Shown here: piece after piece, positions 1 through 7,145 of the stretch
Layout of the letters: every line of letters starts with the position of its first letter
How positions within the stretch are numbered: the stretch's first letter is position 1
Assembly: GCA_910577605.1 (NCBI GenBank)
Contig: CAJTON010000001.1
Span: 98,837-124,445 of the forward strand
DNA length: 25,609 bases
Direction: 5' to 3'
Origin: an uncultured Butyrivibrio sp.
GTDB taxonomy: Bacteria; Bacillota; Clostridia; Lachnospirales; Lachnospiraceae
Program-made: the position numbers and the translations under genes
Notes under the pieces: generated by a model
Databases searched by the model: none
The model's input: only the letters and a program-made list of their open reading frames with translations
What the model was told of the DNA's origin: nothing

Positions 1-1457
1 GGGGTGAAAACGGGTTCCGTTCGCAGACGCAGGTTTCGGATTATCTGAGTTATCTGTATTCGGAAATGCCGATCGACGCGTACCGTACGACAATGTGGGT
101 AAGATATGTCGCGCAGAATCAGGACTATAAATTCATGCCGCTTTATCCTTTAAAAGAATCGGCGGACCAGCTTGGCGCATATATCGGCGACGCGGGTTTC
201 GCGGATTTTGACCAGGAAACGGGTATTATTTTTATAGATTTCAATCAGAATCAGCTTGGGGATATAGACTACGAGTATCTTCATAATGTGGGCAATGAGG
301 AAATGGCGGAGTTTTTTGAGCAGGAGATGTATTACCGGAATTATGCGTATGAAACATATCTTGACGTTAATACCACGGCAGCGTCACAGCTTTATGAAAT
401 GTGGGGAGAAAGTCCGGTATACAGCGCTTCCGACAGATACGAGCTTGCGTGCCGTATAAGGGAATATCTTTCCGATAACTGCAGATATACTACCAAGCCC
501 GGAAGAGTTCCGGAGGGAAAGGACTTTGTCGATTATTTCCTCAATGAGACTCATCAGGGCTACTGCACATATTTTGCCACTTCCGCAGTCATGATGATGA
601 GGAGCGCGGGGGTTCCGGCAAGGTATGTTGAAGGATATACCTTCTGGGGCGGTTCGACGCCGCTCGCGGACGATGTTTTGTATACAAAATACGAAGCAGG
701 AAAAGTAGGAGGACATAGCGAAACAAAGACCTGCGTTGTGAAAAACGTGCCGGACAGCGCCGCCCACGCCTGGATAGAGTATTATGTGGACGGAGTAGGC
801 TGGGTTGATTTTGAGGTTACGCCGGGTAATTACACTTCCGGACAGGTAACGCCCACACAGCCGCCTACGACTACAACTCAGCCGCCGACTACGACTTCCG
901 ATGAGGAGAAAAAAACTACGGCTGCCGGTGAGAAGCCCACGCAGACGGAGAGAGAGACGACAAAGAGTAAAGACGAGCAGGGCGGCTTCCGCTTCAGAAT
1001 AAAGCTTTCAAAGACGGCGGAGCGCATACTTATCTGCGCGGCAGTTTTGGCGGCAGCGGCGTTTGCGTTTGTTCTTGTCATAAAGTCGAGACACAGAAAG
1101 GCTGAAGCGCTTTATAGCAGGATGCAGGATATGGGCGACGAGGAGTCCTCAGGCTGGTGCATTGAAATGATGTACAACGATTACCTGAGAATGCTGAAGC
1201 ATTTCGGGTGCGTGAGAAAGGAATATGAGACAGAAGCGGCCTTTGCAGCGCGGGCGGCAAAGGAATGTCCTTTTGTTGGGCGCTCTGAAGCGCTTAAAAT
1301 GGCGGGGCTTTTTGAAAAAGCGGTATTCGGAGATTCTGAGTTAAGAGGGGCTCAGAGAGCCGAGCATTGGAAGATCCATATGACGGTGAGGGAAAGAATG
1401 TACGGTTGTATGGGAATAATAAAGAAACTGGTATTTAAGTATATTTATAATCTTTAA
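1..1457 (+). CDS. Transglutaminase-like membrane protein, TgpA/DUF4129 type (5' end missing)
   Basis: The reading frame is open from base 3, so the true start lies upstream; the ATG at 66 is internal. Numbering from that ATG, the part in view starts in an extracytoplasmic segment. It then has a transglutaminase core with the Cys-His-Asp triad: Cys167 in GYCTYFATSA, His234 in AHAWIEY and Asp248 in GWVDFE. A Thr/Pro-rich linker (about 260-300), one membrane span (about 321-339) and a cytoplasmic DUF4129-like tail follow. TgpA-type proteins usually have several N-terminal membrane spans before the catalytic domain; these would be outside the window. In this family the core faces outward and is thought to act on wall peptides or proteins; the substrate here is unknown. 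The gene ends 90 bases before the first amidase on the same strand, and its linker style matches the amidases, so a shared surface role is likely. The family call is firm and the function is not. Confidence 0.85.
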   Translation, partial: GENGFRSQTQVSDYLSYLYSEMPIDAYRTTMWVRYVAQNQDYKFMPLYPLKESADQLGAYIGDAGFADFDQETGIIFIDFNQNQLGDIDYEYLHNVGNEEMAEFFEQEMYYRNYAYETYLDVNTTAASQLYEMWGESPVYSASDRYELACRIREYLSDNCRYTTKPGRVPEGKDFVDYFLNETHQGYCTYFATSAVMMMRSAGVPARYVEGYTFWGGSTPLADDVLYTKYEAGKVGGHSETKTCVVKNVPDSAAHAWIEYYVDGVGWVDFEVTPGNYTSGQVTPTQPPTTTTQPPTTTSDEEKKTTAAGEKPTQTERETTKSKDEQGGFRFRIKLSKTAERILICAAVLAAAAFAFVLVIKSRHRKAEALYSRMQDMGDEESSGWCIEMMYNDYLRMLKHFGCVRKEYETEAAFAARAAKECPFVGRSEALKMAGLFEKAVFGDSELRGAQRAEHWKIHMTVRERMYGCMGIIKKLVFKYIYNL

Positions 1458-1547
1458 TAAGGGGTGAGGAGATCTTGTTCCCGCGGCGGCGCGCCTGAAC
1501 GTAGATTTCCCGTCTGCCTCGGCGTATTTTTGTAGGAGGAAAAACAT

Positions 1548-2999
1548 ATGAGAAAATTCAGGACATTGGTCATATTTCTGGCGGCGCTTATGTTATGCGC
1601 CGGTTCGCTGGGAGAAACGGCGTCTGCCAAGGACGCGGACGGGGATATAGTCATAGTGATAGACGCGGGACACGGAGGACATGACCCCGGTTCTCAGGCG
1701 GTCACGGGGGTGTACGAAAAGGAATGTAATCTTGAGATAGCTCTTGCCATGAAAGCGGAGTTGGGCAGGTACAAGGGCGTTAAAGTATATCTTACAAGGA
1801 TCGACGACCAGTGGCTCACGAATACGGGACGCGCGATGTTGGCGGCGTCTTTGAAAGCGGATTTTCTTATAAGCGTTCATAACAACAGCGGTTCGGCTTC
1901 AAACTCCGGCTGCATCGCGTACAGGTCGTTAAACAGTTATTACAGCGAGGCAACGAACGAGATGTGCAGCCTTATCACCGACAATCTTGCCGCTTTGGGT
2001 CTTAATAACGGCGGCGTGCAGACAAGGATGTCTACGCAGTATGACGGAGAGGATTATTACACGCTTATAGGCGAGGGCGTGAGAGCGGGCGTTCCTTCAA
2101 TAATCGTAGAGCATTGTTTTCTGAGTAATGAGGGAGACGCGGCGCTTCTCACCAACGCGGATAAAACAGTCAATAAAGAAATGGCCAAAAAAATGGGTGT
2201 TGCCGACGCAAACGCAGTGGTAACATATTTCGGACTCAGCAAAAGAACGGCGGCTGCCGACAGCCAGTCGTCTGTTACTCTCGAAAAAGGCAGCAGCGTC
2301 GCTCTTTCCATACCCGGTTACGCGGGAACGGACGCGACATGGTATTCCCTGGACCAGAATACGGCGACTGTGGACGGAAATGGAATTGCGACCGCCGTCG
2401 GAACGGGTACGACCAATATCGTTTACAAACTCGGAGACGGAACGACGGGGTACTGTACAGTAAAGGTCGGGCAGCCTGAAGCGGTTTCTCTTACAGGCTG
2501 CATTGACCCGACGTTTTATGAAAATATGACCGATTTCGGGGCGATAGATCTTAACAGCGCGTTCGGCTTCGTATCGTACAGCGACGGAAGCTCCGTTAAG
2601 GTTACGCCCGAAATAACGGGAAGCCTTGATAAGAGCAAGATCGGGATCCAGGATATTGCGATAAAATACGGAGAGCTGACGGGATTTCTTCGCGTGTGCA
2701 ACGCGTCGTCGCCGTATGTTCCGGAGGTAACGCTTCCTCAGCAAACCGATGCTCCTGCGGAGACAACCGCCGACGCGGGTACGGAGCCGGAGACTGCCGG
2801 TGAAAATTCCACCGATAAAGAGCAGACATCGGGGGCTGCCGCCGAGCTTCCGGGGGAAAATAAAGATATTACGGGAAAGCTTATAAAATATATAGTGGTT
2901 CTGTTGGTTGTTCTCGTTTTTGGAATAATACTTTTTGTGTTTGAGAACAGCAGACGCAGGGGTAGAAACGGCAGGAATTCAAGGAGGAGATACAGATGA
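1548..2999 (+). CDS. Secreted, membrane-anchored N-acetylmuramoyl-L-alanine amidase (Amidase_3) with Big_2 domain, copy 1
   Basis: Zinc amidase predicted to cut the MurNAc-L-Ala bond of peptidoglycan outside the membrane. The order is: signal peptide (1-27, likely cleavage after ASA); Amidase_3 domain (about 33-230) with zinc ligands His42 (DAGHGG), Glu57 (YEKE) and His111 (SVHNN) and catalytic Glu188 (IIVEHCFLSN); a Big_2-like domain (about 240-310); a second Ig-like domain carrying a YSDG motif (about 315-385); an acidic Thr/Glu/Pro linker; a membrane span (about 445-465); and an Arg-rich cytoplasmic end. There is no LPXTG, so anchoring is by the C-terminal helix. The ATG at 1548 has AGGAGG at 1534-1539, which fixes the start. 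The stop overlaps the next gene (ATGA), indicating translational coupling to a paralogue of the same architecture. Confidence 0.92.
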   Translation: MRKFRTLVIFLAALMLCAGSLGETASAKDADGDIVIVIDAGHGGHDPGSQAVTGVYEKECNLEIALAMKAELGRYKGVKVYLTRIDDQWLTNTGRAMLAASLKADFLISVHNNSGSASNSGCIAYRSLNSYYSEATNEMCSLITDNLAALGLNNGGVQTRMSTQYDGEDYYTLIGEGVRAGVPSIIVEHCFLSNEGDAALLTNADKTVNKEMAKKMGVADANAVVTYFGLSKRTAAADSQSSVTLEKGSSVALSIPGYAGTDATWYSLDQNTATVDGNGIATAVGTGTTNIVYKLGDGTTGYCTVKVGQPEAVSLTGCIDPTFYENMTDFGAIDLNSAFGFVSYSDGSSVKVTPEITGSLDKSKIGIQDIAIKYGELTGFLRVCNASSPYVPEVTLPQQTDAPAETTADAGTEPETAGENSTDKEQTSGAAAELPGENKDITGKLIKYIVVLLVVLVFGIILFVFENSRRRGRNGRNSRRRYR

Positions 3000-4651
3000 A
3001 GGCGCTGAGCAGGATATTAATAGGTATAATAGCGGGAATAGGCGCGTTTGCCGCGCTTACGCTTCAGACATATGGAAGGGATGCAAACGGAGATATCGTT
3101 GTCATTGTGGATCCGGGTCACGGCGGCAACGACGGCGGTTCGGCTTCGGCATATGACAAGGAAGCGGACCTCAACTGGCACATAGCGATGGCGCTCAAGG
3201 CCGAATTGCAGACTTATGAGGGCGTTAAGGTGTATCTTACAAGAGGCTCAGCCGAATGGAACTCGAATACCGCTAGAGGAAGGATGGGAGCCGAGTTGGG
3301 AGCCGATCTTTTCGTATCCGTTCACAATAACAGCAGTACGAGCGGGGCGGCAAGCGGGGTTCAGGTGTACGGAACCGTGAACGCCGGATACAAGGATCAG
3401 GTCAGGACCTTGTGTGATATGATCGCGCAAAGAGTAAGCGCTCTCGGTCTCGCAAACGGAGGTTATCACGCTAGACCGTCAACGGACGATCCTGCGGTGG
3501 ATTTCTACACAATGCTTGACGAGGCTGTTAAATGCGGCATACCGGGGCTTATTATCGAGCATTGTTATCTCAGTAACGCGGGGGACGCCGCCTTTATCAA
3601 CAATCAGGAAAACCGTATCAAATGCGGTATTGCCGACGCGACGGCGATAGCGGAGTATTACGGCTTAAGTAAAAGAGGAGTTGCCGCCGGGAGTGAAATA
3701 ACTCTCGTAAGAACATACAGCGCGTGTATGACCGGGGCGACAGGGACATATTCGTCCTCGGACGAGTCGGTCGCTTATGTCAGTCAGGAGGGCGTGATAA
3801 CTGCCGCAGGAGAGGGTACGGCGGTAATCACCTGCACCGGAGCCGACGGAGTTAAACAGAGCGTGACGGTCAAGGTTCTGCCCGTGACGACTACCGGAAT
3901 TTCCGCCGGAATAAATCCTACGTTTTACAGCGATCCTGCCGCCGCTTCGGCGTATGACAAATCCACGGTCATGGTCAAAGCGATATACAGCGACGGACAT
4001 GTAGAACAGCTGGGGGGCGGCTTTGAGCTTGGAGAGTTTCCGGCATCGGGAAACGGGATATTCGATGTTTTGGTAAGCTATAACGGTCTGTCATGTCCTC
4101 TCAGGATATACGGTGTCGGGGGTTATCTCGGAAACTATAATAAAAACAACTATAAGGTCATAGGTACGAACGCGGATATTCTTTTGTTCCCGCCCGTATA
4201 TAACGGAATAAATACGGGAATAAAGATAACCACCGGAGGAAGTATGCAGGTCGTGGCGCCTGTCGTCAAGCCGACGGAACCGCCCGCGCCTACGGAGGCT
4301 TCCACGGAGCCGATAGCCACAGAAGCGCCCGTACAGACGACGGAGGAGATCCCGCCGCAGACGTCCGCCGCTGATATTCCCCAAACTCCCGGCGCAACTA
4401 CCGTGGAAGACGAGGAGTATACGACGTTTGATGAAGGTACAAAACAGACGGAGCAGACGCGAGGTGAAATGCCTGACGGGACCGACGATGATTTGGATTA
4501 CGCCGGAGCGGACGATCCGGCAGACGGCAGCGCAAAGAAGCACACTGTATGGTTCTATGTAATGGTCGTTTTCGGCATAATAGGCGCGGCGGCGGCAATC
4601 GCCTGCGCTGTGCTGATTATTACCGGGCGCATGAAGAAGAAAAGGAAATGA
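2996..4651 (+). CDS. Secreted, membrane-anchored N-acetylmuramoyl-L-alanine amidase (Amidase_3) with Big_2 domain, copy 2
   Basis: Paralogue of the preceding amidase with the same domain order: N-terminal signal/anchor helix (about 5-25), Amidase_3 (about 33-225), Big_2-like domain (about 230-300), a second Ig-like domain with a YSDG motif (about 305-375), a long Pro/Thr/Glu linker and a C-terminal membrane span (about 525-547) ending in MKKKRK. His42 (DPGHGG), His110 (SVHNN) and catalytic Glu188 (LIIEHCYLSN) are present. The position that is the zinc-binding Glu in copy 1 and in canonical family members (EK motif) is Asp54 here (YDKE), a conservative but unusual change. It starts inside the stop of copy 1, with AAGGAGG at 2981-2987. 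Four bases separate its stop from the response regulator, so the amidases and the two-component system are probably co-transcribed. Confidence 0.9.
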   Translation: MKALSRILIGIIAGIGAFAALTLQTYGRDANGDIVVIVDPGHGGNDGGSASAYDKEADLNWHIAMALKAELQTYEGVKVYLTRGSAEWNSNTARGRMGAELGADLFVSVHNNSSTSGAASGVQVYGTVNAGYKDQVRTLCDMIAQRVSALGLANGGYHARPSTDDPAVDFYTMLDEAVKCGIPGLIIEHCYLSNAGDAAFINNQENRIKCGIADATAIAEYYGLSKRGVAAGSEITLVRTYSACMTGATGTYSSSDESVAYVSQEGVITAAGEGTAVITCTGADGVKQSVTVKVLPVTTTGISAGINPTFYSDPAAASAYDKSTVMVKAIYSDGHVEQLGGGFELGEFPASGNGIFDVLVSYNGLSCPLRIYGVGGYLGNYNKNNYKVIGTNADILLFPPVYNGINTGIKITTGGSMQVVAPVVKPTEPPAPTEASTEPIATEAPVQTTEEIPPQTSAADIPQTPGATTVEDEEYTTFDEGTKQTEQTRGEMPDGTDDDLDYAGADDPADGSAKKHTVWFYVMVVFGIIGAAAAIACAVLIITGRMKKKRK

Positions 4652-4655
4652 TCGA

Positions 4656-5324
4656 ATGCCAAGAATATTGCTTGTTGAGGATGATAAGGACATTACCGAC
4701 AATCTGACAGTGTTTTTGCGGAGAGAGGGTATGGAGGTTGACTGCGCTGACGGACAGAAAAGCGCGTTCGCAAGGCTTGAGGAAAATATATACGATCTCG
4801 TACTGCTTGACGTATCTCTAAAGGACGGAAACGGTTTCTCAATATGTAACTGGATCAAGTCCGAAGGGGATATTCCAGTTATCTTTCTGACGGCTTCGGG
4901 CGACGAATTCAGCGTTGTGGCAGGCTTCGACGCGGGCGCGGACGATTATATACCTAAGCCGTTCAGACCGCGCGAGCTGGTTTCAAGGATGAAAAACGCC
5001 ATGCGCAGACGTATGAAAAGCGCGCCAATCGAGTATAAGGGCGTAGCTGTCGATACGGATAAAGGCATTGCGACTAAGGGCGGAAGAGACTTATTTCTCT
5101 CGGCGCTTGAGTATAAGCTTCTGCTTATTTTTTTCAACAATATGGGTTCGGTGCTTTCGAGAAACAAGCTTCTTGACGAGATATGGGACGTTTCGGGGGA
5201 GTTTGTCAACGACAACACTCTTACCGTGTATATAAAGAGGCTTCGCGACAAAATTGAGGACGACCCGCAGAATCCGCAGATAATCAAGACGGTGCGCGGG
5301 CTTGGATATAAGGCGGGGGATTGA
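4656..5324 (+). CDS. OmpR/PhoB-family response regulator
   Basis: DNA-binding regulator of 222 residues, a normal length for the family. The receiver domain (about 1-118) has the acidic pair at residues 9-10, the phospho-acceptor Asp52 (LLDVS), the switch Thr79 (FLTAS) and Lys101 (IPKPF). The C-terminal winged helix (about 128-220) ends in the typical TVRGLGYKA motif. It lies four bases after the second amidase and one base before the sensor kinase, so kinase and regulator form a cognate pair. Likely targets are the downstream ABC genes (a candidate direct repeat lies at 6369-6384) or this cluster itself, by analogy with BceR-type systems; the target is inference. Confidence 0.95.
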   Translation: MPRILLVEDDKDITDNLTVFLRREGMEVDCADGQKSAFARLEENIYDLVLLDVSLKDGNGFSICNWIKSEGDIPVIFLTASGDEFSVVAGFDAGADDYIPKPFRPRELVSRMKNAMRRRMKSAPIEYKGVAVDTDKGIATKGGRDLFLSALEYKLLLIFFNNMGSVLSRNKLLDEIWDVSGEFVNDNTLTVYIKRLRDKIEDDPQNPQIIKTVRGLGYKAGD

Positions 5325-5325
5325 A

Positions 5326-6333
5326 ATGGGATTCTTTCGTAATCCGGAGATAAGCAAAACAGCGTTGATATGGGGACTGTTAAGCGCGGCGGCTGTTACC
5401 GCCGCTTTTGCCGCGGGGCCGCGGACGGGAGTTGCGGCTTTGGCGCTGTGTATTGCGTACTCTGCGGCACATTTTATGATAACATACAGAAGATACAAAA
5501 ACATTGCCGACCTCAGTTCGGAGGTCGACAGGGTGCTTCACGGTTTTACGAAGATAGAAATGTCGGAGTACGGCGAAGGCGAGCTTAATATCCTAGCGAG
5601 CGAAATACATAAGATGACGCTGCGCCTAAAAGAGCAGGCGGACAGACTTGCAGCCGACAAGGAATATCTTGCCGATTCGATAGCGGACATATCGCACCAA
5701 ATAAGGACGCCGCTTACCTCGGTAAGCCTGCTGACGGAATTTCTGTCCGAGCCGGAGCTTGATACAAAGCGGCGGATCAAATATGTAAAAGAGCTTTTTG
5801 AGCTTCTCGACCGTATCGACTGGCTTATCAACACATTGTTAAAGATGTCCAAATTCGACGCGGGAACCGTTTATTTTGACAGGCGTGAGGAAAATATTGT
5901 GAAGCTTGTGAAAAGAGCTTACGAGCCTATCTCCATTCCCATGGAGCTTCGCGGTCAGAGCTTTGAAGCGCGGATACCGGAGGATATGACGCTTTGCTGC
6001 GATGCGCGTTGGACGATAGAAGCGGTGGAAAATATTCTGAAAAACTGTATGGAGCATACGCCGGAGGGCGGAACCGTCACCGTTACGGGAGAGGACAATG
6101 CGGTTTATTCCATGATAACGGTAAGCGATACGGGCTACGGGATCGCCAAAGAGGACCTGCCCAATATTTTCAAGCGTTTTTATAAAGGAAAGGATTCGTC
6201 CGCGGGCAGCGTCGGGATCGGACTTGCGCTTGCGCGAATGATAATAAACGGACAGGGCGGCAGGATAAAGGCATATAACGGAAGGGACGGCGGAGCCGTT
6301 TTTGAGATAAAATTCTATAAGTCGGTTGTATAA
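5326..6333 (+). CDS. Short-loop (intramembrane-sensing type) histidine kinase
   Basis: Sensor kinase of 335 residues from the ATG at 5326. A TTG at 5302 would overlap the regulator and has no better ribosome site, whereas a purine-rich GGCGGGGG lies at 5312-5319. Two membrane helices (about 11-30 and 36-54) are joined by only a few residues, so there is no real extracellular sensor domain. A HisKA domain with His124 (DISHQIRTP) follows, then an HATPase domain with N box (NILKNCMEH), G1 (DTGYGIA) and G2 (GIGLALA). Kinases of this shape, such as BceS, usually sense through a partner ABC permease rather than binding a ligand themselves. A permease is encoded two genes downstream, which fits that model, but the coupling is inferred. 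Confidence 0.93.
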   Translation: MGFFRNPEISKTALIWGLLSAAAVTAAFAAGPRTGVAALALCIAYSAAHFMITYRRYKNIADLSSEVDRVLHGFTKIEMSEYGEGELNILASEIHKMTLRLKEQADRLAADKEYLADSIADISHQIRTPLTSVSLLTEFLSEPELDTKRRIKYVKELFELLDRIDWLINTLLKMSKFDAGTVYFDRREENIVKLVKRAYEPISIPMELRGQSFEARIPEDMTLCCDARWTIEAVENILKNCMEHTPEGGTVTVTGEDNAVYSMITVSDTGYGIAKEDLPNIFKRFYKGKDSSAGSVGIGLALARMIINGQGGRIKAYNGRDGGAVFEIKFYKSVV

Positions 6334-6368
6334 TGATTGCGCGGAAGATGACGGATTTGTAATATTCA

Positions 6369-6384
6369 AGTCACTGTGCAGTCA
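6369..6384 (+). promoter_or_regulatory. Candidate OmpR-family operator (AGTCA direct repeat) before the ABC genes
   Basis: The 128-base gap between the kinase and the ABC ATPase contains AGTCA at 6369-6373 and again at 6380-6384. The repeat starts are 11 bases apart, one helical turn, which is the usual layout of OmpR/PhoB-family sites. A possible -10 TAATAT lies at 6401-6406 with no good -35, as expected for an activated promoter. A weak hairpin, GAAGGC/GCCTTT (6412-6428) followed by GTTTTTA, lies between this and the ABC start. The assignment is a pattern match only. Confidence 0.3.
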
Positions 6385-6461
6385 TTTTGATTTGATAAAG
6401 TAATATTGTCGGAAGGCGAAGGGCCTTTGTTTTTAATAGCAATCCAAGGGAGAGTGAAAAG

Positions 6462-7145
6462 ATGGAGATATTGAGAGTGGAAAATTTATCCAAGACTTAC
6501 GGTAAGGGGGACAATACCGTAAAGGCGCTGGATAATGTGTCATTCAGTGTTAACAAGGGAGAATTCGTGGCGGTCATAGGTCCGTCAGGCTCCGGAAAAT
6601 CAACGCTCCTGCATATTTTGGGCGGAGTGGATATACCGACGGGAGGAAAGGTTTATGTTGACGGACAGGACGTATACGCGCAGAACGAAGAAAAGCTTGC
6701 TGTTTTCAGGCGCAGGCAGGTTGGTCTTATTTATCAGTTTTATAATCTTATTCCTGTATTGGACGTTAAGGAGAATATTACGCTCCCCGTCCTTCTCGAC
6801 GGAAGGAAGGTCAACAAAGAAAGGCTTGAGGAGCTGCTTGTTACCTTAAAGTTAAAGGGCAGGGAAAAGCATCTGCCCAATCAGCTTTCGGGCGGACAGC
6901 AGCAGCGCGTGTCCATAGGCAGGGCGCTTATGAACGCTCCGGCGATAGTGCTTGCCGACGAGCCGACGGGAAACCTTGATTCCAAGAACAGTCAGGAGAT
7001 AGTGGAGCTTCTTAAAATGTCAAATCAGAAGTACAACCAGACGCTTATCGTCATCACGCACGATGAGGACATCGCTTTGCAGGCGGACAGGATAATTGAG
7101 ATCGAGGACGGAAAAATCACCAGAGACGAGGTGGTAAAGGGATGA
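6462..7145 (+). CDS. ABC transporter ATP-binding protein, MacB/LolD/BceA-like
   Basis: ATPase subunit of 227 residues for a mechanotransmission-type ABC system. Walker A is GPSGSGKST (40-48), the Q loop is in LIYQFYNL, the signature is LSGGQQQR (142-149), Walker B plus D loop is VLADEPTGNLD (about 163-173), and the switch His is in VITHD. The ribosome site is GGGAGAG, about eight bases before the ATG. Its stop overlaps the permease start by four bases (ATGA), so the two are made together. With FtsX-type permeases such ATPases usually power extrusion, lipoprotein release, wall-hydrolase control or peptide-antibiotic resistance; the sequence alone does not choose between these. Confidence 0.95.
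   Translation: MEILRVENLSKTYGKGDNTVKALDNVSFSVNKGEFVAVIGPSGSGKSTLLHILGGVDIPTGGKVYVDGQDVYAQNEEKLAVFRRRQVGLIYQFYNLIPVLDVKENITLPVLLDGRKVNKERLEELLVTLKLKGREKHLPNQLSGGQQQRVSIGRALMNAPAIVLADEPTGNLDSKNSQEIVELLKMSNQKYNQTLIVITHDEDIALQADRIIEIEDGKITRDEVVKG

Noticed and set aside
1488..1495. GGCGCGCC palindrome as a regulatory site
   Set aside because: A short GC palindrome in a GC-rich patch, with no promoter elements around it.
4091..4858. 255-codon - strand frame across the second amidase and the response regulator
   Set aside because: It spans two well-supported + strand genes and its product is low-complexity Arg/Ser without motifs.
5302..5325. TTG start for the kinase inside the regulator gene
   Set aside because: The ATG at 5326 directly follows the regulator stop and has purine-rich spacing; the extra eight residues are the regulator's last codons in another frame.
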